Assembly: GCA_022709485.1 (NCBI GenBank)
Contig: JAKLIS010000098.1
Span: 1 to 5,989 of the forward strand
Source of the DNA: Elusimicrobiota bacterium
Lineage (GTDB): Bacteria > Elusimicrobiota > Elusimicrobia > F11
Length of the DNA stretch: 5,989 bases
Direction: 5' to 3'
Shown here: positions 1 through 5,877 of the stretch, in pieces
Layout: each line of letters begins with the position of its first letter
Numbering within the stretch: the first letter of the stretch is position 1
The notes under the pieces: generated by a model
Seen by the model: the letters and a program-made list of their open reading frames with translations, nothing else
The model's database searches: none
What the model was told of the DNA's origin: nothing
Program-made: the position numbers and the translations under genes

Positions 1-32
1 CATGGGAAAGCTCAAGCTCAGATGCCTTTCCC

Positions 33-240
33 TTAGCGAACGAATTCAATCGACGTTTCCGCCCCCCGGATCTGTCCTGTCCGGATCCTTTAAAGGGGAT
101 CCCGGACACCGGACAATCCGTTCCGCGTCCGCGCGTTCCGGCGCGCCGCGGAAGCCATTGAGAGCCTTTCTCAGGACTTAGGAACGCTCACCCGGGAAGA
201 TCAACTCAAAATCGCCGGCATCGGTCAAAGAATAGCCGAT
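33..240 (+). pseudogene. polX: 5' part of polX, separated from any start codon by a frame break
   Basis: This stretch encodes the N-terminal helical domain of PolX but cannot be translated as it stands. From 109 to 240 the frame that continues into the gene at 241 reads PDNPFRVRAFRRAAEAIESL and then KIAGIGQRIADMF, a good match to the start of bacterial PolX proteins. In that frame there is no ATG, GTG, TTG or CTG, and TAA closes it at 91-93. In another frame, positions 33-53 read LANEFNR, which resembles the LAxxFEE helix near the PolX N-terminus. Deleting the palindrome at 78-108 on paper fuses the two parts with the spacing expected of the family. No start codon is seen upstream of 33 in that frame, so the start is either before the window or also lost. 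This may be a real lesion, a programmed event or an assembly error near a sequence end. The homology from 109 on is firm; the part before 78 is tentative. Confidence 0.6.
73..115. repeat. Palindrome inside the polX 5' region
   Basis: The core at 78-108 is a 31-nt inverted repeat. TGTCCGG (78-84) pairs with CCGGACA (102-108), ATCC (85-88) pairs with GGAT (97-100), C101 bulges, and the loop is TTTAAAGG. The outer flanks extend the symmetry loosely: a second TGTCC at 73-77 and a second GGACA at 111-115. The TAA that stops the polX frame lies in the loop. The length (31 nt) is not a multiple of three, so an insertion of this unit would shift the frame. The right arm is not followed by a T run, so it does not look like an intrinsic terminator. 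No other copy is seen in the window. Confidence 0.6.
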
Positions 241-1770
241 ATGTTTGAGGAATTTAAATTTAAAGGCGAAGTCAGCGAACACAAAAAATTAAGGGCGGTT
301 TTTCCTGAGGGCCTGTTTCAAGTTATGAAAGTCCAGGGCCTGGGAACCAAAAGAACCGCGATACTTTTCAAAACCCTTAAGATCGATTCTCTCGAGAAAT
401 TGGCCAACGCCGCCCATTCGGGAGACATTGCCAAGCTCCGGGGGTTTGGAGACAAGGTTCAAGAAAATATCCTGGCCAATCTTGAATTTGTGGAAAAGTC
501 ATCCCAAAGGAATTTACTTGTGAAGGCTCTGTCTTACGCGGGGGATGTTAGGCGTTATTTGAGCCCCCACCCGTCAATCCAAAACCTCGAAACGGCGGGA
601 TCCCTCCGCCGATGGAAAGAAACCATCGGCGATATTGATTTTCTTTGCACAAGCCAAAATCCGGAAAAGGCCATTTCTCATTTTCTCACTTTTCCGGACG
701 TTGAAAAGGTTTTGGCCCACGGCCCGACAAAGGCCAGCGTCCTTTTGAAAAACGGCCCCCAATGCGATTTCCGGGTGGTCGAACCGGGTCAATTCGGAGC
801 GGCCATGGTTTACTTTACCGGCTCCAAGGAACACAACGTGCGTCTGCGTGAATTGGCTTTAAGGAAGGGGCTGACCCTTAATGAATACGGCCTTTTTAAG
901 CTGACTGATAAAAATAAAGAAAAACCCGTCGCCGCGAAAACGGAAGAGGATGTTTACCGCTATTTGGGCCTTCCCTGGATCCCGCCCGAATTAAGAGAAG
1001 ATCGCGGAGAGATTGAAATGGGGCTCAAAAACAAATTGCCCCGCCTTATTGAGGAAGCGGACATTCTCGGAGACGTCCATAACCACACCACGCTCTCCGA
1101 TGGAAAAAACACGGCGGAAGAAATGATCCGCGCGGCGGAAAATCTGAAATGGGATTGGTATTTTTGCGGGGATCATTCGCCCTCACTGGCCATGACCCAT
1201 GGATTGGCCCCCGCGGCTCTCTGGAAGAAGCGCGCGCATCTGGAAGACCTTCAATCCAAATTCAAAAAAATAAAAATCTTTTTGGGATCTGAAGTGGATA
1301 TCCTTCCCAATGGAAATCTGGATTATGAAAATGCGGTTTTGGAAAAAATTGATTGTGTCGTGGCTTCCATTCACAGTCGGTTCAAGCAAACGGAAGGAGA
1401 AATGACGGCGCGCATATGCCGGGCCATTGAAAATCCTCATGTCGATATTTTGGGGCACATCACGGGCCGGCTTATGAACACGCGCCCGGGATATAACGTA
1501 GATTTTGAAGCCATTCTCCAAAAGGCCAAGGAAACTCAAACGGCCATTGAAATTAACGGACAACCGGACCGGTTGGAACTCTCGGACACGCACGTGAAAC
1601 GCGCCGTGGAATTGGGAGTGCCCATTGTCTTAAGCACGGACGCCCATTCTATTTCACATTTTGAAAACATGGTTTACGCCTTGCATGTGGCCCGCCGGGG
1701 ATGGGCCACCGCGAAAGATATTCTCAACACTCGCTCCACGACAGAAATATTAGAATGGCTTCAATCATGA
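241..1770 (+). CDS. polX: DNA polymerase X with C-terminal PHP domain, 5' end disrupted
   Basis: Family X DNA polymerase used in base-excision and gap-filling repair, with a PHP domain that gives 3'-5' exonuclease or related phosphoesterase activity in studied relatives. Residues are counted from the ATG at 241. Helix-hairpin-helix motifs lie at about 31-50 (VQGLGTKRTA) and 66-75 (LRGFGDKVQ). The palm contains GDIDF with Asp131 and Asp133, the third catalytic Asp176 in QCDFRVV, then YFTGS (191-195) and LNEYGLF. The PHP domain runs from about 275: DVHNH (Asp278, His280, His282), GDHS (Asp311, His312), GSEVD (Glu351), SIHSRF (His378), GHITGR (His406) and STDAHS (Asp467, His469). The whole expected metal-ligand set is present. 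The ATG at 241 is only the first available start: family homology continues upstream to at least 109, and PolX is usually about 570 residues against 509 here. Product from this ATG would lack most of the first helical domain. The TGA overlaps the next ATG. Confidence 0.9.
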   Translation: MFEEFKFKGEVSEHKKLRAVFPEGLFQVMKVQGLGTKRTAILFKTLKIDSLEKLANAAHSGDIAKLRGFGDKVQENILANLEFVEKSSQRNLLVKALSYAGDVRRYLSPHPSIQNLETAGSLRRWKETIGDIDFLCTSQNPEKAISHFLTFPDVEKVLAHGPTKASVLLKNGPQCDFRVVEPGQFGAAMVYFTGSKEHNVRLRELALRKGLTLNEYGLFKLTDKNKEKPVAAKTEEDVYRYLGLPWIPPELREDRGEIEMGLKNKLPRLIEEADILGDVHNHTTLSDGKNTAEEMIRAAENLKWDWYFCGDHSPSLAMTHGLAPAALWKKRAHLEDLQSKFKKIKIFLGSEVDILPNGNLDYENAVLEKIDCVVASIHSRFKQTEGEMTARICRAIENPHVDILGHITGRLMNTRPGYNVDFEAILQKAKETQTAIEINGQPDRLELSDTHVKRAVELGVPIVLSTDAHSISHFENMVYALHVARRGWATAKDILNTRSTTEILEWLQS

Positions 1771-2177
1771 GCAAACGAAATATCATCCGAATTGCCCGTT
1801 CTCCGATTTGGCCCGCGGTATTTTCCGGCTTCGTGTTCCCGGGAATGGGTCAGGTTTTAAACGGCGAATTTGCGAAGGGCGGTTTTTTGATGGCGGCCAC
1901 CTTCGGCACCCTATATTGGTTTTTTAAAGTGGTGGGAGACCGCCTGGCGCTTATTTCCCCGGAAGGGGCCCGGGATTGGTTTGAGAACACCACTGCCTAT
2001 AAAACCCAAATAATCCAACTTTTTCAGGAGACCCCGGATTGGTTCTTGATTTTTTACTTGCTTGTCTTTTCCATCGTTGGTTATTCCGTCGTGGACGCCT
2101 ATCTAACCGCCAAACAAAAAAACCGATATCCCACCGCCAAAAAAGATTCTGTTGATGAATCCGATTCTGACCGTTGA
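1767..2177 (+). CDS. Small membrane protein with a PGxGQxxNGExxKG motif (TM2/DUF5683-like)
   Basis: A 136-residue protein of unknown function. It starts with a short basic segment (KRNIIRIAR) and has three likely membrane helices at about 14-31, 38-56 and 92-113. Between the first two is FPGMGQVLNGEFAKGG. That Pro-Gly-x-Gly-Gln-x-x-Asn-Gly pattern followed by Lys-Gly, together with VVDAYLTA in the last helix, recalls the TM2/DUF5683 group of small membrane proteins; I infer this from the motif only. The tail is polar and acidic (DSVDESDSDR). I chose the ATG at 1767 because it forms a 4-nt ATGA overlap with the polX stop, typical of translational coupling. ATG 1755 is also possible and adds four residues; a start at 1701 would overlap polX by 70 nt and adds no family-like sequence. 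There is no clear Shine-Dalgarno. Its last 23 nt overlap nnrE. Confidence 0.7.
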   Translation: MSKRNIIRIARSPIWPAVFSGFVFPGMGQVLNGEFAKGGFLMAATFGTLYWFFKVVGDRLALISPEGARDWFENTTAYKTQIIQLFQETPDWFLIFYLLVFSIVGYSVVDAYLTAKQKNRYPTAKKDSVDESDSDR

Positions 2178-3066
2178 ACAAGCCAAGGCGTTGGATCGGC
2201 TGGCTTTGGAGGAGTATGGAATTCCCGTGTCGACCCTTATGGAAAACGCCGGGCGTAGCCTGGCCGGGAAAGTAATTGAACTGTTGGGGAAACAGGCTGG
2301 ATTCTCAACGGAGCGAGCCGTTATTCCCGCGAAACCTGCCCGTCCGGCAGGCGGGGCGGGAATGTCAATTTTAGCGTCGCCCCCGCGAAACCCGTCGCCC
2401 CCGCGAAAGCGGGGGCCCAGGTTTTCAACCATCTTTCGAAAAATGGTTTACAACCTGGATTCCCGCTTTCGCGGGAATGACAGCTTTCGCGGGAATGACA
2501 GGGCGGCGTGGATATTCTGCGGGTCCGGCAATAATGGGGGAGACGGCCTGGTGGCGGCTCGTTTTTTACATCAGAACAATATCCCAGTTGTCGTTTTCCT
2601 CGTTGGCTCTAAAGAGAAGTTCAAAGGGGAGGCCCTTGCTCAACTCCAAAAGGTTGAAGAAATTCAAATTCCGATAAAATTGATGTCAGATTTCGAAACA
2701 TTAAATAAGGAATTCAAACTTCATCCTCCTCAAAAATTGATTGTCATTGACGCCATTTTGGGAACTGGATTTCATGGTGAACCGCGTCCGCCGGCACTTT
2801 TGGCCATCAAAGCCATAAATGATTTAAAGAAAAATCATCCGGGTAAAGTAACCGTCTTGGCCGCGGACATTCCCTCGGGTTTGAACGGCGATGAAGGTTT
2901 TACGGAAACCGAAGCCGTCCGGGCCGATACGACCCTCACTTTTGCAGCTCCCAAACAGGGGTTGACAGTGAACTCCGCACAGGCTTATATCGGAAATCTG
3001 GAAGTGGTGGATATTGGAATCCCTACAGAGTTGCTACAATCAGTGACAAATAACAAATCGTCTTAA
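2155..3066 (+). CDS. nnrE: NAD(P)H-hydrate epimerase (YjeF N-terminal domain), stand-alone, with an in-frame repeat insertion
   Basis: NnrE interconverts the R and S epimers of NADHX and NADPHX so that a dehydratase (NnrD) can restore NAD(P)H. The 303-residue product shows the family order: N-terminal helices with TLMENAGR (27-34), the nucleotide-binding loop GSGNNGGDG (123-131), VIDAILGTGF with Asp199, and AADIPSGLNGDEG with Asp238, followed by FAAPKQG and a closing VVDIGIP. The C-terminal NnrD kinase-like domain, fused in many bacteria, is absent: the protein ends shortly after VDIGIP. Residues about 56-115 are not family sequence. They are encoded by palindromic repeat DNA and fall between the ENAGR helix and the first strand (AAWIFCG), where relatives have a short loop. 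Without them the protein would be about 243 residues, normal for the domain. All recognisable active-site motifs are intact, so function is plausible. I prefer ATG 2155 over the adjacent TTG 2152. The start overlaps the upstream gene by 23 nt. Confidence 0.88.
   Translation: MNPILTVEQAKALDRLALEEYGIPVSTLMENAGRSLAGKVIELLGKQAGFSTERAVIPAKPARPAGGAGMSILASPPRNPSPPRKRGPRFSTIFRKMVYNLDSRFRGNDSFRGNDRAAWIFCGSGNNGGDGLVAARFLHQNNIPVVVFLVGSKEKFKGEALAQLQKVEEIQIPIKLMSDFETLNKEFKLHPPQKLIVIDAILGTGFHGEPRPPALLAIKAINDLKKNHPGKVTVLAADIPSGLNGDEGFTETEAVRADTTLTFAAPKQGLTVNSAQAYIGNLEVVDIGIPTELLQSVTNNKSS
2319..2367. repeat. Left module: small two-level hairpin
   Basis: ATTCCCGC (2323-2330) is complementary to GCGGGAAT (2356-2363). 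Inside, CCTGCC and GGCAGG (2335-2351) form a second stem around a CGTCC loop. The outer motif matches the ends of the neighbouring large block, but the inner stem is different, so this looks like a separate related copy. About seven A/T-rich bases (2368-2374) join it to the large block. Confidence 0.7.
2375..2500. repeat. Right module: 126-nt mirror-symmetric block with duplicated ends
   Basis: Two 63-nt arms meet at 2437/2438 (in TTTCGAAA) and match in 48 of 63 positions by my count; 12 of the 15 differences are transitions. Each arm has the order 18-nt unit, 18-nt unit, 27-nt core. On the left, CGTCGCCCCCGCGAAA occurs at 2375-2390 and 2393-2408. On the right, GCTTTCGCGGGAATGACA occurs at 2465-2482 and 2483-2500, exactly repeated. 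Smaller hairpins nest inside: CCCCCGC-GAAA-GCGGGGG (2398-2415), whose GAAA loop is a GNRA tetraloop if transcribed, and ATTCCCGCTTTCGCGGGAAT (2459-2478). Units of 18, 27 and 63 nt are all multiples of three and keep the nnrE frame. Confidence 0.85.
2962..2991 (+). promoter_or_regulatory. Possible sigma-70-like promoter inside the 3' end of nnrE
   Basis: TTGACA at 2962-2967 is a perfect -35 consensus. TATATC at 2986-2991, 18 nt downstream, matches the -10 consensus at four of six positions. A start site near 2998 would give a leader of about 120 nt for the RAM gene at 3118, which is the one gene with a clear gap upstream and its own strong ribosome binding site. The sites lie in coding sequence and could be chance. 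Confidence 0.3.
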
Positions 3067-3078
3067 CCCGCGTTAGAC
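3060..3078 (+). other. Small hairpin at the nnrE stop codon
   Basis: GTCTTAAC (3060-3067) pairs with GTTAGAC (3072-3078) around a CCGC loop with one bulged T. It spans the nnrE TAA. The stem is short, has few G-C pairs and is followed by TCAATTTAAAA instead of a T run, so it is not a convincing terminator; weak attenuation or 3'-end protection is possible. Confidence 0.3.
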
Positions 3079-3106
3079 TCAATTTAAAAAGGAAATGAAC
3101 GAAAAT

Positions 3107-3113
3107 AGGAGAG
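3107..3113 (+). promoter_or_regulatory. Strong Shine-Dalgarno for the RAM-domain gene
   Basis: AGGAGAG lies here with four bases between it and the ATG at 3118 (seven bases from the end of AGGAG). It is the clearest ribosome binding site in the window and fixes this start. The neighbouring genes rely on overlaps or very short gaps instead, which suggests this gene is translated independently and perhaps more strongly. Confidence 0.75.
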
Positions 3114-3117
3114 TGTA

Positions 3118-3351
3118 ATGATTACAGGTCTCGTTCTGGTTCGTCTCGAAGCCGGCAAAGAAAAACAGGCCCTGCAAAAAATCAAGGAAATAAAAGGAAT
3201 ATCCCATGTGTCTGCCGTTTATGGGCGATGGGATTTGGTTGTGGACATTGAGGCCGATGACCTCCCCGCCATGAGTCATCTGGTGGTAGAAAAACTCCGC
3301 TCTGTACCGGGAATTTTCGCCACTGAGACGCTGGTTACAACCGCCATCTAA
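3118..3351 (+). CDS. Single-domain Lrp/AsnC ligand-binding (RAM) protein
   Basis: A 77-residue protein that is only the RAM (AsnC_trans_reg) ligand-binding domain of the Lrp/AsnC family, with no helix-turn-helix, so it cannot bind DNA in the Lrp manner by itself. The beta-alpha-beta-beta-alpha-beta pattern is clear: strand ITGLVLVRLE, helix KEKQALQKIKEI, strand VSAVYG, strand WDLVVDIEA, helix LPAMSHLVVEKLRSV, strand FATETLVTTA. Such stand-alone RAM proteins of about 75-80 residues are common in bacteria and archaea; studied ones form ring-like oligomers that bind small molecules, often amino acids, at subunit interfaces. Its ligand is unknown. It might tune an Lrp-type regulator or an enzyme. 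The M16 gene begins 13 nt after its stop. Confidence 0.88.
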   Translation: MITGLVLVRLEAGKEKQALQKIKEIKGISHVSAVYGRWDLVVDIEADDLPAMSHLVVEKLRSVPGIFATETLVTTAI

Positions 3352-3364
3352 AAATCCTCTTTAA

Positions 3365-4627
3365 ATGCCAGAAATCCTTCATCATGCCCCCGTTCCATTC
3401 AACGGGGCGGAAATTCACACTCTCCCGAACGGCTTGAAAGTTCTTCTCAAGGAAGACCACACCGTTCCGGTGGTGTCTATGCAAGTGTGGGTGAACTGCG
3501 GCGCCATACATGAAACACCCCGCATCGCGGGTATTTCCCATGGCTTAGAACACATGGTTTTTAAAGGAACGCCGAAGCGCTCGGCCGGAGAAGTCACCCG
3601 CGCCGTAGAATCGAACGGGGGCATCATCAACGCCGCCACTCAAATTGAGACCACCTATTACTACATTGATATCCCCTCTTATGGCGCTCAAAAAGCTCTC
3701 GACATTCTAGCCGATACCCTGACTCATCCCTCCTTCCCCCAAGAAGAACTGGAACGCGAGCGTCTGGTCATCTTAGAGGAAATCAAGCGCCGAGATGACC
3801 ACCCCAATTCCACCCTGTGGGACGAATTTGCCGCCAATATTTTTAACGGAACCCCTTATGGGTCGCGAATCATCGGTTCAATCGAAACCGTTTCGGCTCT
3901 TTCGCGTGAAGATCTGGTCCAATATTTTTCTTCCCATTATGTGCCCGAGAAAATGAGTCTCGTTTTGGTGGGAGATTTCAAAAAGAAAAAAATATTAAAT
4001 CAAGTAAACCGCCTCTTCGGCCAGATCCCATCCAAAAAAGCGCCGGCACCGCCGGGTTTCCGACATGATTCCTTAAAAGCCCAGTCGGTTGTAATCAAGA
4101 AACCTTTTCAATTGGCCCATATGGCCATGGGGATTCCCACGGTGGGCATGATGGATGAAGATGTGGTTAAACTGGACATTCTTTCGGACGCGCTGGGAGG
4201 CGGAATCAGCTGCCGGCTGTTCCAGCGCCTACGCGAAGAAAAAAAGATAGCGCTTTCTGTGGCCAGCGACTACATTGCCTATCAAGAAAGGGGAGTTTTT
4301 TCATTTTTTGCCGAGAGTTTCCCCGACAAAGCGGAAGAGGTGAAGGAAAAAATTTCCCTTGAAGTGAATAACCTGAAAAAAGAACCATTAACTCAAGGAG
4401 AATTGGATCGCGCCAAATCCAGGATAAAAAGCGGCTGGCTCCATGACGCGGAAACGTATCAAGAAAGAGCCTCCACCCTGGGATCATTCCATTCCTCCCG
4501 CCGGCTGGATCTGCTCTGCTCCTACCTTGGGGAAGTTGAAAAAATCACATTGGAAGATTTGGAAGAAGTGTGGGAAAAACATATTTTTGAGAAACCCATT
4601 TTCACGACGGAGGTCCGGCCCGGATGA
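3365..4627 (+). CDS. M16 family zinc metallopeptidase, catalytic subunit
   Basis: A 420-residue M16B-type peptidase (mitochondrial-processing-peptidase-like). The inverted zinc motif HxxEH is intact as HGLEH (His59, Glu62, His63), and the third ligand Glu139 lies 76 residues later in LEEIK. Other family marks are LPNGLKVLLKED near the start, FKGTPKRSAGE after the zinc motif, PYGSRIIGS, and GGGISCRLFQRLREEK in the second half. There the Arg of the usual Arg/Tyr pair is kept (Arg284), but the Tyr of the GLAY motif is Leu297 (IALSV). No signal peptide or membrane segment is seen, so a cytoplasmic location is likely. Start: TAA at 3362-3364 directly precedes the ATG and the LPNGL motif comes at residue 20, so this ATG is the only sensible one, although the preceding 13 nt have no Shine-Dalgarno. 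Translation may be coupled to the RAM gene. The TGA overlaps the next ATG by 4 nt. Confidence 0.95.
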   Translation: MPEILHHAPVPFNGAEIHTLPNGLKVLLKEDHTVPVVSMQVWVNCGAIHETPRIAGISHGLEHMVFKGTPKRSAGEVTRAVESNGGIINAATQIETTYYYIDIPSYGAQKALDILADTLTHPSFPQEELERERLVILEEIKRRDDHPNSTLWDEFAANIFNGTPYGSRIIGSIETVSALSREDLVQYFSSHYVPEKMSLVLVGDFKKKKILNQVNRLFGQIPSKKAPAPPGFRHDSLKAQSVVIKKPFQLAHMAMGIPTVGMMDEDVVKLDILSDALGGGISCRLFQRLREEKKIALSVASDYIAYQERGVFSFFAESFPDKAEEVKEKISLEVNNLKKEPLTQGELDRAKSRIKSGWLHDAETYQERASTLGSFHSSRRLDLLCSYLGEVEKITLEDLEEVWEKHIFEKPIFTTEVRPG

Positions 4628-5877
4628 AAAAGATCAAGAAAGGGCCCATCATTTCCTCTTTATCCAACGGTTTGAAAATCATTTATCTACAAACCGAAAA
4701 TGACCCCATTTCCGCCGGCCACATTTTTCTTCCCCATGGGACATGGAGCGAATCTGACCGGGAACTCGGCATCACGGTCCTGATGCTCGCCCTTCTTTTT
4801 AAAGGGACAAATCGAAGAACCGCCCGCGAATTGGCCGAAGACACGGAATCTCTCGGCGCTCATGTAAACGCCAGCGCCTCGCATGACAACGCCTACATAT
4901 CGTGCCACTCCACCGCTGAAAATTTTCCAAAGGCTCTGTCAATCATGTCGGAAGTGCTTCTGCAACCCACTTTCCCGCCTGAAGAAGTCGAAAAAGAAAA
5001 AACCGGCCTTTTGGCCGCCATTAAAGCCAAAAAAGAACAAATTTCCACAGTGGCAGGGGAAATCTTCAATAAGAATCTGTATGGAAAACATCCCTACGGC
5101 CGGCCCACCAGCGGCAACGCGGAAACGGTATCGGCGATTAAAAGAGAACAAATTCAAAAAAGACATAGAAAATTGATAATTCCAAAGGGAGGAATTTTTT
5201 CCATCGCCACCTCTCATTCCTTCTCTGAAATAAAAAAAGTTTTGGATGATTTATTTGGGCAAAAAATTTGGCCTCTAAAGCCCAATCATGTTTTGGCTTT
5301 TGCTTCAAAATCTCCGCAGCTGGTTAACAAACATATCAAACAACCGTCCCATTTTACCCAGGCCTTCCTCATGAAAGGTTTCCAAGCCAGCGCCGCTCGA
5401 CACCCCGATTTTCTTAAGCTGAAATTATTAAGCGGCATCCTGGGCGCCGGAATGAGCTCCCGGCTTTTTCAATCGTTGCGGGAGACGCGGGGACTGGCTT
5501 ATGACGTCGGCGCTTATTACCCCACAAAAAAAGGGGGAAGTTCTTTTGTCTTTTATCTGGGTCTTGAGCAAAACCGGATTCAAGAGGCAATGGAAGGCAT
5601 TGAAAAAGAAATTAAAAAGATCAAAACCGAAATTATCCCGGCTCAAGAACTTTTGGATGCCAAAAATTTCATCAAGGGGTCTTATATTCTGGACCATCAA
5701 ACCAACAGCCAAAGGTCGTATTATCTCGGCTGGTGGGAAATCTTGGGCCTGGGACCCCAATTCGACAAAAAGTTCTTAGATGAGATAAGCAAAATTACCG
5801 CGAAAGCGCTTCTCGGCGTGGCTCGGAAATATTTAAACAACAATGCCGTTACCATTGAAGTGCATGCGAAAAAATAG
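4624..5877 (+). CDS. M16 family protein, non-catalytic subunit
   Basis: A 417-residue M16 fold protein that has lost the zinc site. Where the upstream paralogue has GISHGLEHMVFKGT, this one reads GITVLMLALLFKGT, so His, Glu and His become Val52, Leu55 and Ala56. The third ligand region reads LLAAIK, with Ala132 in place of Glu. Elsewhere the family pattern is well kept: SNGLKIIYLQTEND at the start, YGKHPYGRPTSGN, and GAGMSSRLFQSLRETRGLAY with both Arg280 and Tyr293. In known bacterial M16B heterodimers and in mitochondrial MPP, one subunit holds zinc and the partner contributes to the substrate cavity; this protein fits the partner role with the upstream gene. There is no signal peptide. The ATG at 4624 overlaps the upstream TGA (ATGA), suggesting coupled, near-equal synthesis as expected for a heterodimer. 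Confidence 0.94.
   Translation: MKKIKKGPIISSLSNGLKIIYLQTENDPISAGHIFLPHGTWSESDRELGITVLMLALLFKGTNRRTARELAEDTESLGAHVNASASHDNAYISCHSTAENFPKALSIMSEVLLQPTFPPEEVEKEKTGLLAAIKAKKEQISTVAGEIFNKNLYGKHPYGRPTSGNAETVSAIKREQIQKRHRKLIIPKGGIFSIATSHSFSEIKKVLDDLFGQKIWPLKPNHVLAFASKSPQLVNKHIKQPSHFTQAFLMKGFQASAARHPDFLKLKLLSGILGAGMSSRLFQSLRETRGLAYDVGAYYPTKKGGSSFVFYLGLEQNRIQEAMEGIEKEIKKIKTEIIPAQELLDAKNFIKGSYILDHQTNSQRSYYLGWWEILGLGPQFDKKFLDEISKITAKALLGVARKYLNNNAVTIEVHAKK

Larger units (their letters stand above)
2319..2500. repeat. Composite palindromic repeat element inserted in frame in nnrE
   Basis: About 180 nt made of variants of one motif, ATTCCCGCGAAA and its complement TTTCGCGGGAAT. The element opens with this motif (2323-2334) and closes with its complement (ending at 2494, then GACA), so the whole block has inverted ends. 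It holds two modules: a small hairpin (2319-2367) and a large mirror-symmetric block (2375-2500). The ATTCCC-N8-GGGAAT pattern at 2459-2478 is that of the neisserial dRS3 repeat and of look-alike repeats scattered through many environmental bacterial genomes. In-frame repeats within genes are known from the Rickettsia palindromic elements; the comparison is by behaviour, not sequence. The translation (VIPAK, SPPRKRGPR, SRFRGND) is the usual read-through of such repeats. No transposase or clear target duplication is seen, so if mobile it would need to be moved by something elsewhere. Confidence 0.85.

Noticed and set aside
4..32. GGGAAAG and CTTTCCC inverted repeat near the window start
   Set aside because: Seven pairs around a 15-nt loop with no T run. 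It could be chance or the end of an upstream feature that cannot be seen.
2..181. Plus-strand frame of 59 codons from ATG 2
   Set aside because: Its translation looks like no PolX N-terminus or other known protein, and it runs out of frame across the clearly coding NPFRVRAF segment.
1701..1766. Upstream ATG 1701 as the start of the membrane protein
   Set aside because: It would overlap polX by 70 nt and adds a polar stretch with no family resemblance. The ATGA junction at 1767 is more natural.
2398..2415. Intrinsic terminator (CCCCCGC-GAAA-GCGGGGG stem)
   Set aside because: No T run follows on either strand and it lies within an open, apparently functional gene.
2103..2432. Minus-strand open frame of 109 codons with RFRGGD-type repeats
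   Set aside because: It is the mirror reading of the palindromic element and of nnrE and the gene before it. Symmetric repeat DNA is open on both strands, and the rest matches no family.
2375..2500. CRISPR array, because of repeated units near 18 nt
   Set aside because: The units are adjacent, without unique spacers, and are organised as inverted arms inside a coding frame.
4939..5217. Minus-strand open frames across the M16 genes
   Set aside because: They are antisense shadows of strongly conserved plus-strand M16 sequence, with no family motifs or ribosome binding sites.
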